Below, piece after piece: positions 1 to 8,197 of a stretch of 42,479 bases of DNA (the first letter of the stretch is position 1; each line of letters starts with the position of its first letter). This DNA is from a virus, in IMG/VR virus record IMGVR_UViG_3300006922_000052, positions 1 to 42,479 of that record; one strand, 5' to 3'. The translations under genes were made by a program, and so were the position numbers. The notes under the pieces are model-generated. The model was not told where the DNA came from, did not search any database, and saw only the letters and a program-made list of their open reading frames with translations.

Positions 1-140
1 CTAAACCTTTTGAAGCGCCGTTGTTACCGCCGTTGTTACCGCCGTTATTACCGCCGTTGTTACCGCCGTTATTACCGCCTTTATTACCGCCTTTATTACC
101 GCCCGCAGTTACCGCACCCACAATCGTCGCAATCATTCAT
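1..140 (-). pseudogene. Cys/Gly/Asn-rich small protein, copy 1, frame broken and cut by the window edge
   Basis: The ATG at 140 opens a frame beginning MNDCDDCGCGNCG, the same start as the intact copy at 42362..42478, with cysteines spaced CxxCxCxxC. One extra C in the plus strand near 103-105 (GCCCGCAG here, GCCGCAG in the other copy) puts a TAA at 96-98 after 14 codons. With that base removed the frame continues through GGNK and GGNN repeats to position 1. If the window is circular it then ends in a TGA overlapping the ATG of the second copy. The start overlaps the stop of the 133..441 gene by 8 bp (ATGAATGA), which suggests coupled translation. Function unknown. The indel could be a real mutation or an error in a repetitive stretch. 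Confidence 0.55.
24..95. repeat. 12-bp tandem repeat (TTACCGCCGTTG type)
   Basis: Six consecutive 12-bp units read TTACCGCC followed by GTTG, GTTA, GTTG, GTTA, TTTA and TTTA, and a partial unit follows. On the minus strand in the restored frame they encode Gly-Gly-Asn-Asn or Gly-Gly-Asn-Lys. The other gene copy near 42400-42420 has only about two units, so unit number differs between copies, as expected for slippage or unequal exchange. Confidence 0.9.
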
Positions 141-441
141 GGCCGTTAAATCTAAGTTCGTCTACAACGCCTTTGAGCTTGTCCATTTCCTTCTCATAGA
201 AGTCGAGTCTAAGGTCTTGACGAGCGTCGGCAGGTAATGCGCCCATAGCGCCCCTGGGCCACTGTATCCTGAACTCGCTGTTAAGATGGATGTCGTCTTT
301 AAGGCGAACTAGTTCGAGTTCCAACGCGCTTATGCGGTTTACGATGACACTGTATGACCAGACCGCTGTAGCGATTCCCAGCACCAGTTTGGCGGCAAAG
401 GTCGCGTTGGCCTTGATTTGTGTGTTCTCGTCTAGTTTCAC
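133..441 (-). CDS. small membrane-anchored coiled-coil protein
   Basis: 102 residues from a GTG start; no better start lies upstream and no clear Shine-Dalgarno is visible. Residues about 14-35 form one hydrophobic segment, so the N terminus is probably membrane-anchored. A charged coiled-coil-like stretch follows, then a WPRG motif near residue 60 and a helical charged C terminus. Proteins of this layout are common near the ends of marine T7-like phage genomes, with no assigned function. A holin or spanin-like role is possible from size and topology but is not demonstrated. Its stop overlaps the start of the Cys/Gly-rich gene. Confidence 0.75.
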   Translation of the reverse strand: MKLDENTQIKANATFAAKLVLGIATAVWSYSVIVNRISALELELVRLKDDIHLNSEFRIQWPRGAMGALPADARQDLRLDFYEKEMDKLKGVVDELRFNGHE

Positions 442-450
442 GTATGTTAA

Positions 451-669
451 TTAAAAGGGTAGTTCTTCAGGGTCTTCATCGTCGATTTGATCGAGAAGAT
501 CCTGATCCATTTCAAACTCGATTTCATCGCCGCTTGTAAGGTAGTCGATCTTTAGTATCTCAATACACCCGACGATGGTAGCGTGATTAAGGTCATATTC
601 GTCTCCGAAGCGTTTTAGTACCGCCTGAAGCTCAAATAAAAGTTGGTCTGTTTGATCGTTGATAGTCAT
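451..669 (-). CDS. small acidic protein of unknown function
   Basis: 72 residues from an ATG. The sequence is helical in character, and the C-terminal third is strongly acidic (DEIEFEMDQDLLDQIDDEDPEE). No known motif was recognised. It starts 4 nt after the stop of the 32-residue gene upstream and ends 9 nt before the next start, so it belongs to the short post-terminase operon. Acidic phage proteins of this size can be nucleic-acid mimics or inhibitors, but nothing here proves such a role. Confidence 0.7.
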   Translation of the reverse strand: MTINDQTDQLLFELQAVLKRFGDEYDLNHATIVGCIEILKIDYLTSGDEIEFEMDQDLLDQIDDEDPEELPF

Positions 670-673
670 GGGT

Positions 674-772
674 TTATGAAATAGACGTAAAGTTTAGGGT
701 TGACGATTTGAAAACTCGATTATACTTTCGCTTTAGCGGACGTATTAATAGGCGATATAAACGCGATTTCAT
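674..772 (-). CDS. 32-residue basic peptide with a strong ribosome site
   Basis: A short frame, MKSRLYRLLIRPLKRKYNR and 13 further residues, starts at 772. It is preceded by GAGGAG about six bases upstream, one of the clearest ribosome sites in the window, and ends 4 nt before the next ATG. About nine of its residues are Lys or Arg and almost none are acidic. It could be a nucleic-acid binding peptide, a membrane-active amphipathic peptide, or a leader that couples translation to the next gene. No relatives are recognised. Support rests on the ribosome site and spacing. Confidence 0.6.
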   Translation of the reverse strand: MKSRLYRLLIRPLKRKYNRVFKSSTLNFTSIS

Positions 773-952
773 CGAACTCTCCTCGTGATTATAGCGTGAT
801 AGAAAAGAAGAAGATTAGAATAACGTTTAATTAAATCTTTCGTCTTCTTACCTTTATTACCGTCGTTTATACAGCCTTTAAATCGAATAGACTTAGAAGA
901 TTGTATAACCAAAGTTACCGTATTAAGTCCAAGGCGTTTTAATCGCGTTTAT
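757..952. promoter_or_regulatory. A/T-rich gap with a 12-bp inverted repeat downstream of terL
   Basis: The space between the terL stop and the 32-residue gene (773-963) has no other convincing gene and is richer in A/T than its surroundings. ATAAACGCGATT at 757-768 recurs as its exact reverse complement at 941-952. The minus strand also contains TTAATACGG (near 920) and TTAATACGT (near 744), each matching the first bases of the T7 promoter consensus but not the rest. A promoter or processing signal for the short terminal operon is plausible; none is proven. Confidence 0.35.
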
Positions 953-963
953 AACGGGGGCGA

Positions 964-2637
964 TTAGAACCAAGAATTTGTATGTTGGTTAGTCTTACGA
1001 TTTAAAGCGGACGACATAAACTTTTCTAATTCTTGGTCTAATAGTTCCGTCTTTCTATCGTTCATGTTCAAGTCCGCATTAGCCGCCATTTGCTGTACCC
1101 AATAATTGGTAGCGATAGCAAGCGCGTCTAATCTGTCGTCTTGAAGAAGACTGCCTTTTTCGGCGGTGATACGGCTTAATTGATGTATAAGCATGTACCT
1201 CGATTGAGATTCGATAGGGTAGACGAGAGCCGACTGATAATCGTCTTTTATGACGCTTCTATCTATTACCATCTTATGGGCGTTTAAGACGGGTTCTAGG
1301 GTGTCTATGATGCGTCTTTCCTTTTGTATGTTATGTCTTACTTCGTTGATGGTGACGGGATGTACGGCGTTTACAACGGGCTTAAACAGTTCGGTAAACA
1401 TCCCGTCTCCCATGTTTGATTCGATGATAACTTCATTGACCTTGTACCTGGCGCTTATCATCGCGAGTTCCTTCAAGACATTATCGCCGTATCCGCCTTT
1501 TAAGCCGCCACAAGCGTGTACGAACAGGAACCCGTTAAGCATCTTTACTACGGCGTATGCAGTCTCGTCCCTACCGCGCCCTGACGGGTCAATAGCGAGT
1601 ACAGATCCGCTGTATTCCACCATATCTCCAAGCGTTTTAAACGGACGATAAAACCTATCCCCGTTAAAACCGACGTTTGGAAGGTCGTCACAAACGAGTC
1701 CTGGTTCTGATGCCCATACGTACTTCTCGTTAGCTACGTCGTTATCAAGGTCATGTACGATTAGATCGTTAACCTTTAACGGGTATCTATCAGCGTCGCT
1801 TAGTCGTGGATTAAGGAGGAATTGAAGGGCGTACCCAGATCGTCCGTATGAAAGCTTACGTTCTTGTAGGTCTATATCTGTGAATCGTAACGGCTCGGTA
1901 GACCTGCCTACGTTTGTATCGGTGGTAGAATCGTCGATAAAGGGCGCTATAGCCCCGTCATAGACCGTTTGGTTCTTATCGGTACCCACATACTCACTAG
2001 GCCATATACGGGCGTTGTAGCCCCTCTCACGGAGCTTATTGTAGATAGAGTCCTCACATTGAGGCGTCCCAAGGAACAGGATACGGGATGTATCGAGTGG
2101 TTTGACGATAGCATCGAACTCTTTTACTTGATCCGACAGCTTGTCACGCATCCCTTGGGTAGCGCTGTTATTCGCGACTTCAACGTCGTCAGCAACGATT
2201 ATGTCCGCACGACTCCCTGTTAGCTGAGAAGTGATGCCCAAGGACTTAACCGAAGGCGCGTGAGAAGCGGGTGCTAATCCGACATCAAAAGAGATCTTAG
2301 AGAACCGTTGTCCATCCCGTGGCTTGAGGTGTTCAAGGATGGGCATGTCGTTTATCAGGCGTAGCGTAAACGTTGAGAAGTCGTCGGAGCGCGTTTTAGA
2401 CGCCGATACAACGAGTATGTTCTTCGTGGGGTCTAGGAGTAGTTGGTGTACGACATAGGCACTACATATCCACGATTTACCGACGCCTCGAAACGCCATG
2501 ACAATCGCACGTTTAGGCCCGTGTTGTAGGTAGTTCGATATGTCGTATTGAAGAGGCGTTGGGTCGGGAAGTCCAAGGTGTTTCCAACAGACGAACAGGA
2601 AGTTCCTGAAGTCGTGGAGTTCTTCTGGTACGTTCAC
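964..2637 (-). CDS. terL: terminase large subunit (T7 gp19-like)
   Basis: 557 residues. This is the DNA-packaging motor: an N-terminal ATPase that drives DNA into the prohead and a C-terminal RNase H-fold nuclease that cuts concatemers. Visible motifs are a Walker A (FRGVGKS, residues 49-55), a Walker B (IIVADD, about 146-151) and a coupling-like FLGTPQ near 188-193. The nuclease acidic residues are in AIDPSGRGRDE (Asp350), VIIES (Glu406) and DDRLDA (about 501-504). Length and motif order match T7-type terminases. The start overlaps the small-subunit stop by 4 bp (ATGA). Confidence 0.97.
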   Translation of the reverse strand: MNVPEELHDFRNFLFVCWKHLGLPDPTPLQYDISNYLQHGPKRAIVMAFRGVGKSWICSAYVVHQLLLDPTKNILVVSASKTRSDDFSTFTLRLINDMPILEHLKPRDGQRFSKISFDVGLAPASHAPSVKSLGITSQLTGSRADIIVADDVEVANNSATQGMRDKLSDQVKEFDAIVKPLDTSRILFLGTPQCEDSIYNKLRERGYNARIWPSEYVGTDKNQTVYDGAIAPFIDDSTTDTNVGRSTEPLRFTDIDLQERKLSYGRSGYALQFLLNPRLSDADRYPLKVNDLIVHDLDNDVANEKYVWASEPGLVCDDLPNVGFNGDRFYRPFKTLGDMVEYSGSVLAIDPSGRGRDETAYAVVKMLNGFLFVHACGGLKGGYGDNVLKELAMISARYKVNEVIIESNMGDGMFTELFKPVVNAVHPVTINEVRHNIQKERRIIDTLEPVLNAHKMVIDRSVIKDDYQSALVYPIESQSRYMLIHQLSRITAEKGSLLQDDRLDALAIATNYWVQQMAANADLNMNDRKTELLDQELEKFMSSALNRKTNQHTNSWF

Positions 2638-2879
2638 TTAGCCTGTCTGATCGCCTGTTTCTCGGCGTTTGAATCGTCGAATGGTAGGACGTCAGCAAGG
2701 TTTCCAAGGGGCGTAGACTTCTCGGTTAGACTGATTACATCGTTGTCCTTGAGGAGTTGTCTAGCGCCGTTAAGGAGTGCCGCGTTGTACTCGCCTGTAT
2801 CTTGCATCTCAAGGATTGAGTCGCGATAGGTGTCGGCAAGTAGGACTTGTAGTTTCTCTAGTTGTTCTCGTTTCTTCAT
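2634..2879 (-). CDS. terS: terminase small subunit (T7 gp18-like)
   Basis: 81 residues, called from position and shape. It directly precedes terL with an ATGA overlap and has the length and helical, charged composition of T7 gp18, with a central NAALLNGARQLLKDN stretch. In this family the small subunit recognises phage DNA and regulates the large-subunit ATPase. No sequence motif alone would prove the assignment. The preceding gene ends 9 nt upstream. Confidence 0.85.
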   Translation of the reverse strand: MKKREQLEKLQVLLADTYRDSILEMQDTGEYNAALLNGARQLLKDNDVISLTEKSTPLGNLADVLPFDDSNAEKQAIRQAK

Positions 2880-2888
2880 AATAGTTGT

Positions 2889-3050
2889 TTATTCTTCCGC
2901 TTTTGCTTTTAGGTCTTCCACTTCTTGTTTCAACGCATCGAACTCAAGGAGTACCTTGGCGATTAAAAGCGTGAACTCAGGGTGGTTTTGAATGTCTTGC
3001 CACTCGCCACTAGCGTATTTCTTTAAATGCTCTATTGTTTGTTCGTTCAT
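2889..3050 (-). CDS. 53-residue protein of unknown function
   Basis: A short frame starting MNEQTIEHLKKYASGEWQ, with a Gln-Asn-His-Pro-Glu-Phe-Thr core and an acidic coiled-coil end (FDALKQEVEDLKAKAEE). Its ATG overlaps the stop of the hydrolase fibre gene (ATGA) and it ends 9 nt before terS starts, filling what would otherwise be a 167-bp gap. The charged heptad-like C terminus suggests oligomerisation. A small gene at this position is a plausible accessory to packaging or tail assembly, but its function is unknown. Confidence 0.7.
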   Translation of the reverse strand: MNEQTIEHLKKYASGEWQDIQNHPEFTLLIAKVLLEFDALKQEVEDLKAKAEE

Positions 3051-5437
3051 GTTGTTGGATGGATGTTTTTATATGGATGATTAGACGGTAAATTTCCTGT
3101 TAGTCCCCACTTGTGAGTGAGGTATCCTTCCACTTTTTCAATATCTGAAGTCCCCAAGGTGGTATTAAAAATCATAAGTTCTGCAAGGTCTCCAACCCAT
3201 GCCCTTTGGAAAAAGAATCTATCCATCGTAAAACTAGATGCTAGTAAATCTGTTGTGGATTGAATGGCTATAATCGCCATCGATTGCGTATGGTTTGTCG
3301 TGCTAGGAGTTACCCCTGTACCGTTATACCTCCATGTTTGATTGTGGGCAGGAGAAAAGGTATCTACCAGATTAGTACCGCTGGAGTGCCAATCATAACG
3401 ATTGTATTTTGTTTGTGTCCATTGGTAACCTAATATCGGATGATTACCTCCTGTGCCTGTCCGTTTTGACACGATAAATATAGTCCTTGCATCCTCAATA
3501 TTGTTCCAACTGTGCCATGTGAAGTTGGTGTAACGCATTACAGGTAAACTGTTTTGAGCGTTCAAGACAACCGTAGGACTATTCGCCGTGTAAGACGCAT
3601 TAGGTGTAATAGTGTCATATACGCTCGTACCCGTGTTCCATTGCTGAAGTGAGCCGTTTCTAGTTGCGTCATTACCAGCTGGGGAATCATCCGTCCAAGT
3701 AGCGTCTGTCGATGTAAGACCCGAAGCATCTAGTCTTAGAACCATATTGCTCAAAGTTGATGGGTCAAATAATGGGTTTGTTGAAACCGCATTTCCAAGG
3801 TCAGTAGGCAGAAATGTTTTAATGTGAGAAGCGACAACAACAGTATTACTATATGTAATCTGAGCATAGGCTTGTGCGTTGTGGTTGACATTTATTGTAG
3901 GCAACTCCGCTGAGTATGTACCATCATTGTTATTAACCACAGTTGCTTGAACCCAATCAATGGTGTTTCCCTGATGCGGGTAGGTATTATCGTGGAAATA
4001 ATAGACCTCAACACTCGATACATCCGCATCCGCATCGGGAGTAACAGTAACCATCGGGAAACCAGCGTTTGTTTGACCTGTTGGAACGAGACCTTCAACG
4101 AGGGTTGGAGGGTCGTACCAAGTGGTAGCTGTGCCTTTTAAATATTTATCTAACCACAATAGAACATTTTGATTGGTATTTGGGTGTTGTGAGTGTGGTA
4201 CATTCGGTTCAAGTGACCAACTAATGGGCGTTGTGGTTGGAAAATATTTCAGTCCCTCTAACACATAAGGCATTATCCCGTGGTTATCGTCTGTGCCGTT
4301 AAGGTAAAGATAGGGTGTATCTGCACTTCTAAAATGAGCGTTTGGCGAAATTGAACTTATATACCAATTATCAGCTTCGTCCCAATTCCCTTTCCTTACA
4401 TTAAATTCATTCCATCCAGCACCATAATAGGAAACAACTGCTTTAACTCTTGGTTCGGAAATAAGACAGGTGGAAAGTGTCCCGCCAACAGAATGACCAA
4501 TTACTCCGATATTGTTGTTATCGACTTCTGTTTTACTACGTAAGAAACTAAGGACTCTACGAGTCATTGCTTGCCAATAGTAATAATCTTTTGTGCGAAT
4601 TGAATCAATGGTGGCGGTATTGGATTCATTCATGCTTGCCATGTCTAAATCCCCACCCGAATTAAAACCATCACCACTCGGATAGACTGTGCGATTCAAG
4701 TCTGTACCTGTGGAAGTGTCTTCACCTCGATAATCTAAGGTCATCAAAGCGTAGTCATTACCCGCTAGTTCCGTATTTACAAAGGCAGTATCAGCATTGT
4801 TATGTCCGCCATACCACCCATGTATTCCAAGGACTGCTGGAACTGTTCCGCTAGAAGACCGAAGTGAATCTTTGATGGTGTAGGTAACCGCAACTTGTAT
4901 GTACTTAGTACCCACATTACAGTCTATTCTACCTATCCACTTATAGATTCCATTAGTTGTTTCGGATGATATTTCTGTTGCGTTAAACGCCCCTGTGTCT
5001 GGATTAAAATCATTAAATATACTACCTACCTTCCATAATGAGGGGCCGCTAGGAACTACTTCAATGTCACCATCATAGGTATAATATGAATTATCCTTTT
5101 TGTAGACCATCGAATGCTGAGAGTGGTTGTTAGGATAAAGTCCAAAACCTTTAGCATCCTTACAGTACGCAGTTGTGCCGTCCGTCTCGGTCGCTATTAA
5201 GTTCGCTACGTCGCGTGACTCAATACTTACTCCATTCGATCCATCCGCACCGTCTGCACCGTCCACTCCCGCTGGCCCTTGAAACTGTGCAAGCGAGTTC
5301 CACGCTGTGACACCGTCGCCTACCTTCAGGATTTGATTTGTCGTATCAAACGCTGGTTCACCTTCGCTTAATACGGGGTTGGTACTGGCAAAGTTAGCCG
5401 CTGTATCGCGCCTTAGAAAAATTCTTCTTACTGTCAT
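3047..5437 (-). CDS. tail fibre or spike with alpha/beta-hydrolase and LamG-like domains
   Basis: 796 residues. Residues 1-50 resemble the attachment module of phage fibres (RRDTAANF, then LKVGDGVTAWNSL). Residues 54-69 are a short collagen-like Gly-X-Y stretch. Residues about 170-440 read as an alpha/beta hydrolase: an HG oxyanion segment (His206-Gly207), nucleophile elbow GHSVGG with Ser316, Asp383/384 in GTDDNHG and His415 in PNVPHSQHP. The C-terminal 240 residues resemble a concanavalin-like LamG domain, ending in the common EGYLTHKWGLTGNLPSNHPY signature. Likely a virion enzyme that removes ester groups from surface polysaccharide while the lectin-like end binds glycan. The substrate is not known. 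It lies among the late tail genes. Confidence 0.85.
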   Translation of the reverse strand: MTVRRIFLRRDTAANFASTNPVLSEGEPAFDTTNQILKVGDGVTAWNSLAQFQGPAGVDGADGADGSNGVSIESRDVANLIATETDGTTAYCKDAKGFGLYPNNHSQHSMVYKKDNSYYTYDGDIEVVPSGPSLWKVGSIFNDFNPDTGAFNATEISSETTNGIYKWIGRIDCNVGTKYIQVAVTYTIKDSLRSSSGTVPAVLGIHGWYGGHNNADTAFVNTELAGNDYALMTLDYRGEDTSTGTDLNRTVYPSGDGFNSGGDLDMASMNESNTATIDSIRTKDYYYWQAMTRRVLSFLRSKTEVDNNNIGVIGHSVGGTLSTCLISEPRVKAVVSYYGAGWNEFNVRKGNWDEADNWYISSISPNAHFRSADTPYLYLNGTDDNHGIMPYVLEGLKYFPTTTPISWSLEPNVPHSQHPNTNQNVLLWLDKYLKGTATTWYDPPTLVEGLVPTGQTNAGFPMVTVTPDADADVSSVEVYYFHDNTYPHQGNTIDWVQATVVNNNDGTYSAELPTINVNHNAQAYAQITYSNTVVVASHIKTFLPTDLGNAVSTNPLFDPSTLSNMVLRLDASGLTSTDATWTDDSPAGNDATRNGSLQQWNTGTSVYDTITPNASYTANSPTVVLNAQNSLPVMRYTNFTWHSWNNIEDARTIFIVSKRTGTGGNHPILGYQWTQTKYNRYDWHSSGTNLVDTFSPAHNQTWRYNGTGVTPSTTNHTQSMAIIAIQSTTDLLASSFTMDRFFFQRAWVGDLAELMIFNTTLGTSDIEKVEGYLTHKWGLTGNLPSNHPYKNIHPTT

Positions 5438-5438
5438 G

Positions 5439-5693
5439 TTATGTGGTTGATGCGTTACCGCCGTTTATCGCTGTTGCTTCTACGTGTTGAAGGTTTGCTC
5501 GACCGCCGTCTACAATGCCTACTGACGACGATTCAAGCGCCGTTATCTTCGCGTCTTGTAACGGCTTATCTGTTTCCAAAGCTATTAATCGTTGGTCTTT
5601 ACTAGACAGCTTGGTGTGTGAGCTTTGTGCCGATACGTGAGCTTGACGAATCAAGTATTCTGGGGCGACGTCTCTTCTGCGGTGATGAGGCAT
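5439..5693 (-). CDS. small tail-associated protein, unknown function
   Basis: 84 residues. The N terminus is basic (MPHHRRRDVAPEY), the middle is helical, and the end (VDGGRANLQHVEATAINGGNAS) resembles the Gly-Gly/Asn tails of small phage structural proteins. It lies one base upstream of the hydrolase fibre start and 6 nt after the holin-like gene, so it is co-translated with tail genes. An adaptor or chaperone for the neighbouring fibre is a reasonable guess only. Confidence 0.7.
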   Translation of the reverse strand: MPHHRRRDVAPEYLIRQAHVSAQSSHTKLSSKDQRLIALETDKPLQDAKITALESSSVGIVDGGRANLQHVEATAINGGNASTT

Positions 5694-5699
5694 AGGTCT

Positions 5700-5951
5700 T
5701 TACCTTTTCATTAATAGTTCCATCATGCGATCTAGTTTACCGCTCATTTCTTTGATCTTCTCTTCCAACCCGCTCATACGCGTTTCAACGGCGTTGTCGC
5801 GCTCGTTCTGTGCGGATAGGTCGATTTCAATCTTAGTCAATCTGTCTTCGTCTTTGTCGAGACGGTCAGCAAACTTCTTAAAGATCCAACCAAAGATACC
5901 AATGACGATTGCAAGCGCGGTGTCTAGGAAGTGGGAGAGTTCGTCGATCAT
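5700..5951 (-). CDS. holin-like single-span membrane protein with coiled coil
   Basis: 83 residues: a hydrophobic segment at about 10-24 (DTALAIVIGIFGWIF) followed by a long charged coiled coil to the basic C terminus. Size, topology and position just after the fibre genes correspond to the T7 gp17.5 holin slot. The architecture also resembles XhlA-type hemolysin/holin accessory proteins. In that role it would permeabilise the inner membrane at lysis. Its first base overlaps the last base of the upstream gene's stop. The call is by topology and synteny, not by a diagnostic motif. Confidence 0.6.
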   Translation of the reverse strand: MIDELSHFLDTALAIVIGIFGWIFKKFADRLDKDEDRLTKIEIDLSAQNERDNAVETRMSGLEEKIKEMSGKLDRMMELLMKR

Positions 5952-6592
5952 TAGGCGCTTATCTCCATTATACTTAAAGTCGTTGACGCAACTCCTCCAA
6001 AGATCCGACTTCCAGAAAATCCGTTTAACGTATAAGTACCCGCTGACCCCGCTCCCGCTCTAACTTTAAAAGTCGTAGCTGAGGTCGTACCTGCCGCCAT
6101 TTCGTGAATTAAAGGCGTTACTAACGGAGCCGTACTGACTCTCACGTCTTCCATGACAGCGGCTAAAGCGTCTGCCGTCGTGTCTTGGAACAACGCCGTT
6201 ATCATGTTGTAAGCGGATATTTCAGCGGAATGGAAGATATTTGCTGTTATCAGAAGTCTACTCGTCGCGCTTGTTGGCGTTATAGCAAGCGTTATGACCT
6301 CGTTTCCTTCGGTGTTCTGAGGAATTGTATCATCCGCGTTCATAATGGTTGTGCCTGTTAGCACGGAAGATACAGAAGTGTGTACGTGTTGTAGAACTTT
6401 ACCTGCGCTGACGTTCGTCAACTGCGAGCCATCAACAGCGGGTAGCTTCGCGGTGCCGTCGAGTTGAACAACGTTGTTAGCGGCGGTTCCGACGTTGAGT
6501 GGAGCGGCTGTACCGAGAGAAGCTGTAGTTGCATAGGTTGATCCAGCGTCTAAGTCGCCGATCATTCGAGAGTGTGTAGTCGTAATTGCCAT
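5951..6592 (-). CDS. accessory tail fibre or tip protein
   Basis: 213 residues, low in Cys and rich in Ala, Thr and Gly, with beta-rich character. Residues about 33-62 (LNVGTAANNVVQLDGTAKLP and the following AVDGSQLTNV) are a signature seen in many phage fibre shafts. The C-terminal half (SGSRIFGGVASTTLSI) resembles fibre-tip beta-sandwich segments. It follows the gp17-like fibre by 12 nt, so a second fibre subunit or receptor-binding tip is likely. No enzymatic motif is visible. Confidence 0.75.
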   Translation of the reverse strand: MAITTTHSRMIGDLDAGSTYATTASLGTAAPLNVGTAANNVVQLDGTAKLPAVDGSQLTNVSAGKVLQHVHTSVSSVLTGTTIMNADDTIPQNTEGNEVITLAITPTSATSRLLITANIFHSAEISAYNMITALFQDTTADALAAVMEDVRVSTAPLVTPLIHEMAAGTTSATTFKVRAGAGSAGTYTLNGFSGSRIFGGVASTTLSIMEISA

Positions 6593-6604
6593 ACATGGAG
6601 GTGG

Positions 6605-8197
6605 TTAGATTTTAATTATGTAGTTAAGGATCATGGTGGGCTGGACATTGTTGTGGGCGGAGGATGCGTCTGCGCCTGTCGTTGTTGGTGTATTTGGATC
6701 ATACGTGCTACTGTTTCTCCTTTGAATAGAACTACCTGAATCTGAAGTAGTTACTTCTACAGGTATATCGTGGGTGTGATCAGGTAGTCCCGATTCTGCG
6801 GCTGTAAGGGTGTGTTCCTTCGCTCCGCCCGTGTCAGCTACAGCGTCTGTACCACTTAATAAGCTACCGCCCATACCAGCGATCGCTCGTCCTTTAAGGT
6901 CGGGAACTCTAAAGTGGTTAGCTGTTTCTCCACCTGTGTTGTAAGTAGTGCTTAAAACGGCGAATAAAGCGGCGTATGTACCGACTTGGTTGTACTGAGA
7001 ACCGTCACATAAAACATAACCCGTTGGAGCGGTAGAACCTGCGTAAGCTGACACTGTTCCTGTGGGTATTAGGCTCGCTCCGTTTACTTTGTAGTCGCCC
7101 GTAATGTTTACATCGCCAGTTACAGGGTCAATAGTTAGACAAGTAACGCCGTTTTCACTGTCCGCTTCATCAGATTTAAACAGCCTAAATAAACTACCTC
7201 CAGTACCGTTAGCAAAAGAAAAGTTATCTATATTCCATCTGTACCCGTTGGGGTCTTGACTTCGTAATATAAGCTGGCCCCCTTCTGGCGTACCTGTCTG
7301 TCTATCTTTAATAGTTTCAATAGAACCGTTAACAGCTAGTTTAACACTGGGGTTATTAGTTCCAATACCAACATTACCGTCTGCTTGTATATTAAAGTTA
7401 GTATCTGTCGTGCTTATCTGAGCGCTTGTAATACTACCGTCCGCTATACCTCCGCTAACTACAGGCGTCAGGTAACCGCGATTGATAACGACGATCTTAG
7501 ACGCGTTTGGAGGTACGCTTGTAAACGTGATGGTATTAGCGTTGGCATTAATCGTATAAGCAGTCGTTGGCTCTTGTAACACACCGTCGATAGCAACTTC
7601 GTACATCTCATCAGCGTCAAGAGCGACGCCTGGACTAAAGGTAAAAGCGGCGTTGGAACCGTCGCCTGTAAACGCGTATTTAACAGGCGTTTGAGGCGAT
7701 CCATTAACCGCTGTGGCTACTTGTGTATCGACATATGTCTTGCTTGTGGCTTCGCTTGAAAGAGTCGGTGTAGGAAGATTAACAATACTTAGGTTCTGTG
7801 CATCCCAGTTTGTACCGCCTACTTCCTTCTGTAAGGACTGTTGGTTTAACGCCGCTAACTCCTCGTTTAAATAGAGGTTGTGACGATAAGCATTGTCTTG
7901 GTCAGTCTCGTTCAATACCGAACCATTAACAAAGTCTACATAGGGATTGTCTGAATCAGCGTTGGAGTTACGTCTGACACGCACCTTTTGTCCCACGGTA
8001 ACACCACTAGAGATAAGAACGCGTGTATCAGGGGACGTTTGAATAGTGTAGTTAGACGCGCTTAAAAGTGTGCCATCTACCTCTACGGTGACGTGTGTGT
8101 CTTCGAGGTAAGGGAAGTTAAATACAAAACCATAAGCCGCGTTAGACGGGTCTAGTTGGTTCGCTTGAGCGGGATAATCTTCGAATGTGTCTGCCAT
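6605..8197 (-). CDS. tail fibre protein (T7 gp17-like N terminus, tail-collar C terminus)
   Basis: 530 residues. The first about 120 residues match the T7 gp17 N-terminal attachment domain (FNFPYLEDTHVTVEVDG, then VRRNSNADS and LNEELAALNQQS), which anchors the fibre to the tail. A repetitive beta shaft follows. The last about 170 residues are a phage tail-collar domain (PTGTVSAYAGSTAPTGYVLC, FRVPDLKGRAIAGMGG and a SGLPDHTHDI motif), ending NNVQPTMILNYIIKI. It binds the host receptor. It sits directly after the gp16-like gene, as in T7. Confidence 0.93.
   Translation of the reverse strand: MADTFEDYPAQANQLDPSNAAYGFVFNFPYLEDTHVTVEVDGTLLSASNYTIQTSPDTRVLISSGVTVGQKVRVRRNSNADSDNPYVDFVNGSVLNETDQDNAYRHNLYLNEELAALNQQSLQKEVGGTNWDAQNLSIVNLPTPTLSSEATSKTYVDTQVATAVNGSPQTPVKYAFTGDGSNAAFTFSPGVALDADEMYEVAIDGVLQEPTTAYTINANANTITFTSVPPNASKIVVINRGYLTPVVSGGIADGSITSAQISTTDTNFNIQADGNVGIGTNNPSVKLAVNGSIETIKDRQTGTPEGGQLILRSQDPNGYRWNIDNFSFANGTGGSLFRLFKSDEADSENGVTCLTIDPVTGDVNITGDYKVNGASLIPTGTVSAYAGSTAPTGYVLCDGSQYNQVGTYAALFAVLSTTYNTGGETANHFRVPDLKGRAIAGMGGSLLSGTDAVADTGGAKEHTLTAAESGLPDHTHDIPVEVTTSDSGSSIQRRNSSTYDPNTPTTTGADASSAHNNVQPTMILNYIIKI

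Noticed and set aside
24-95. CRISPR array
   Set aside because: Units are 12 bp, directly adjacent and coding; there are no spacers and no cas genes.
10-237. Plus-strand frame with Arg/Tyr repeats
   Set aside because: It is the antisense of the Gly/Asn-coding 12-bp repeat and of the neighbouring minus-strand gene.
679-690. AATAGACGTAAA shared with the minus strand near the 37657-37671 palindrome
   Set aside because: A 12-base match between two distant places is expected many times by chance in a sequence this long.
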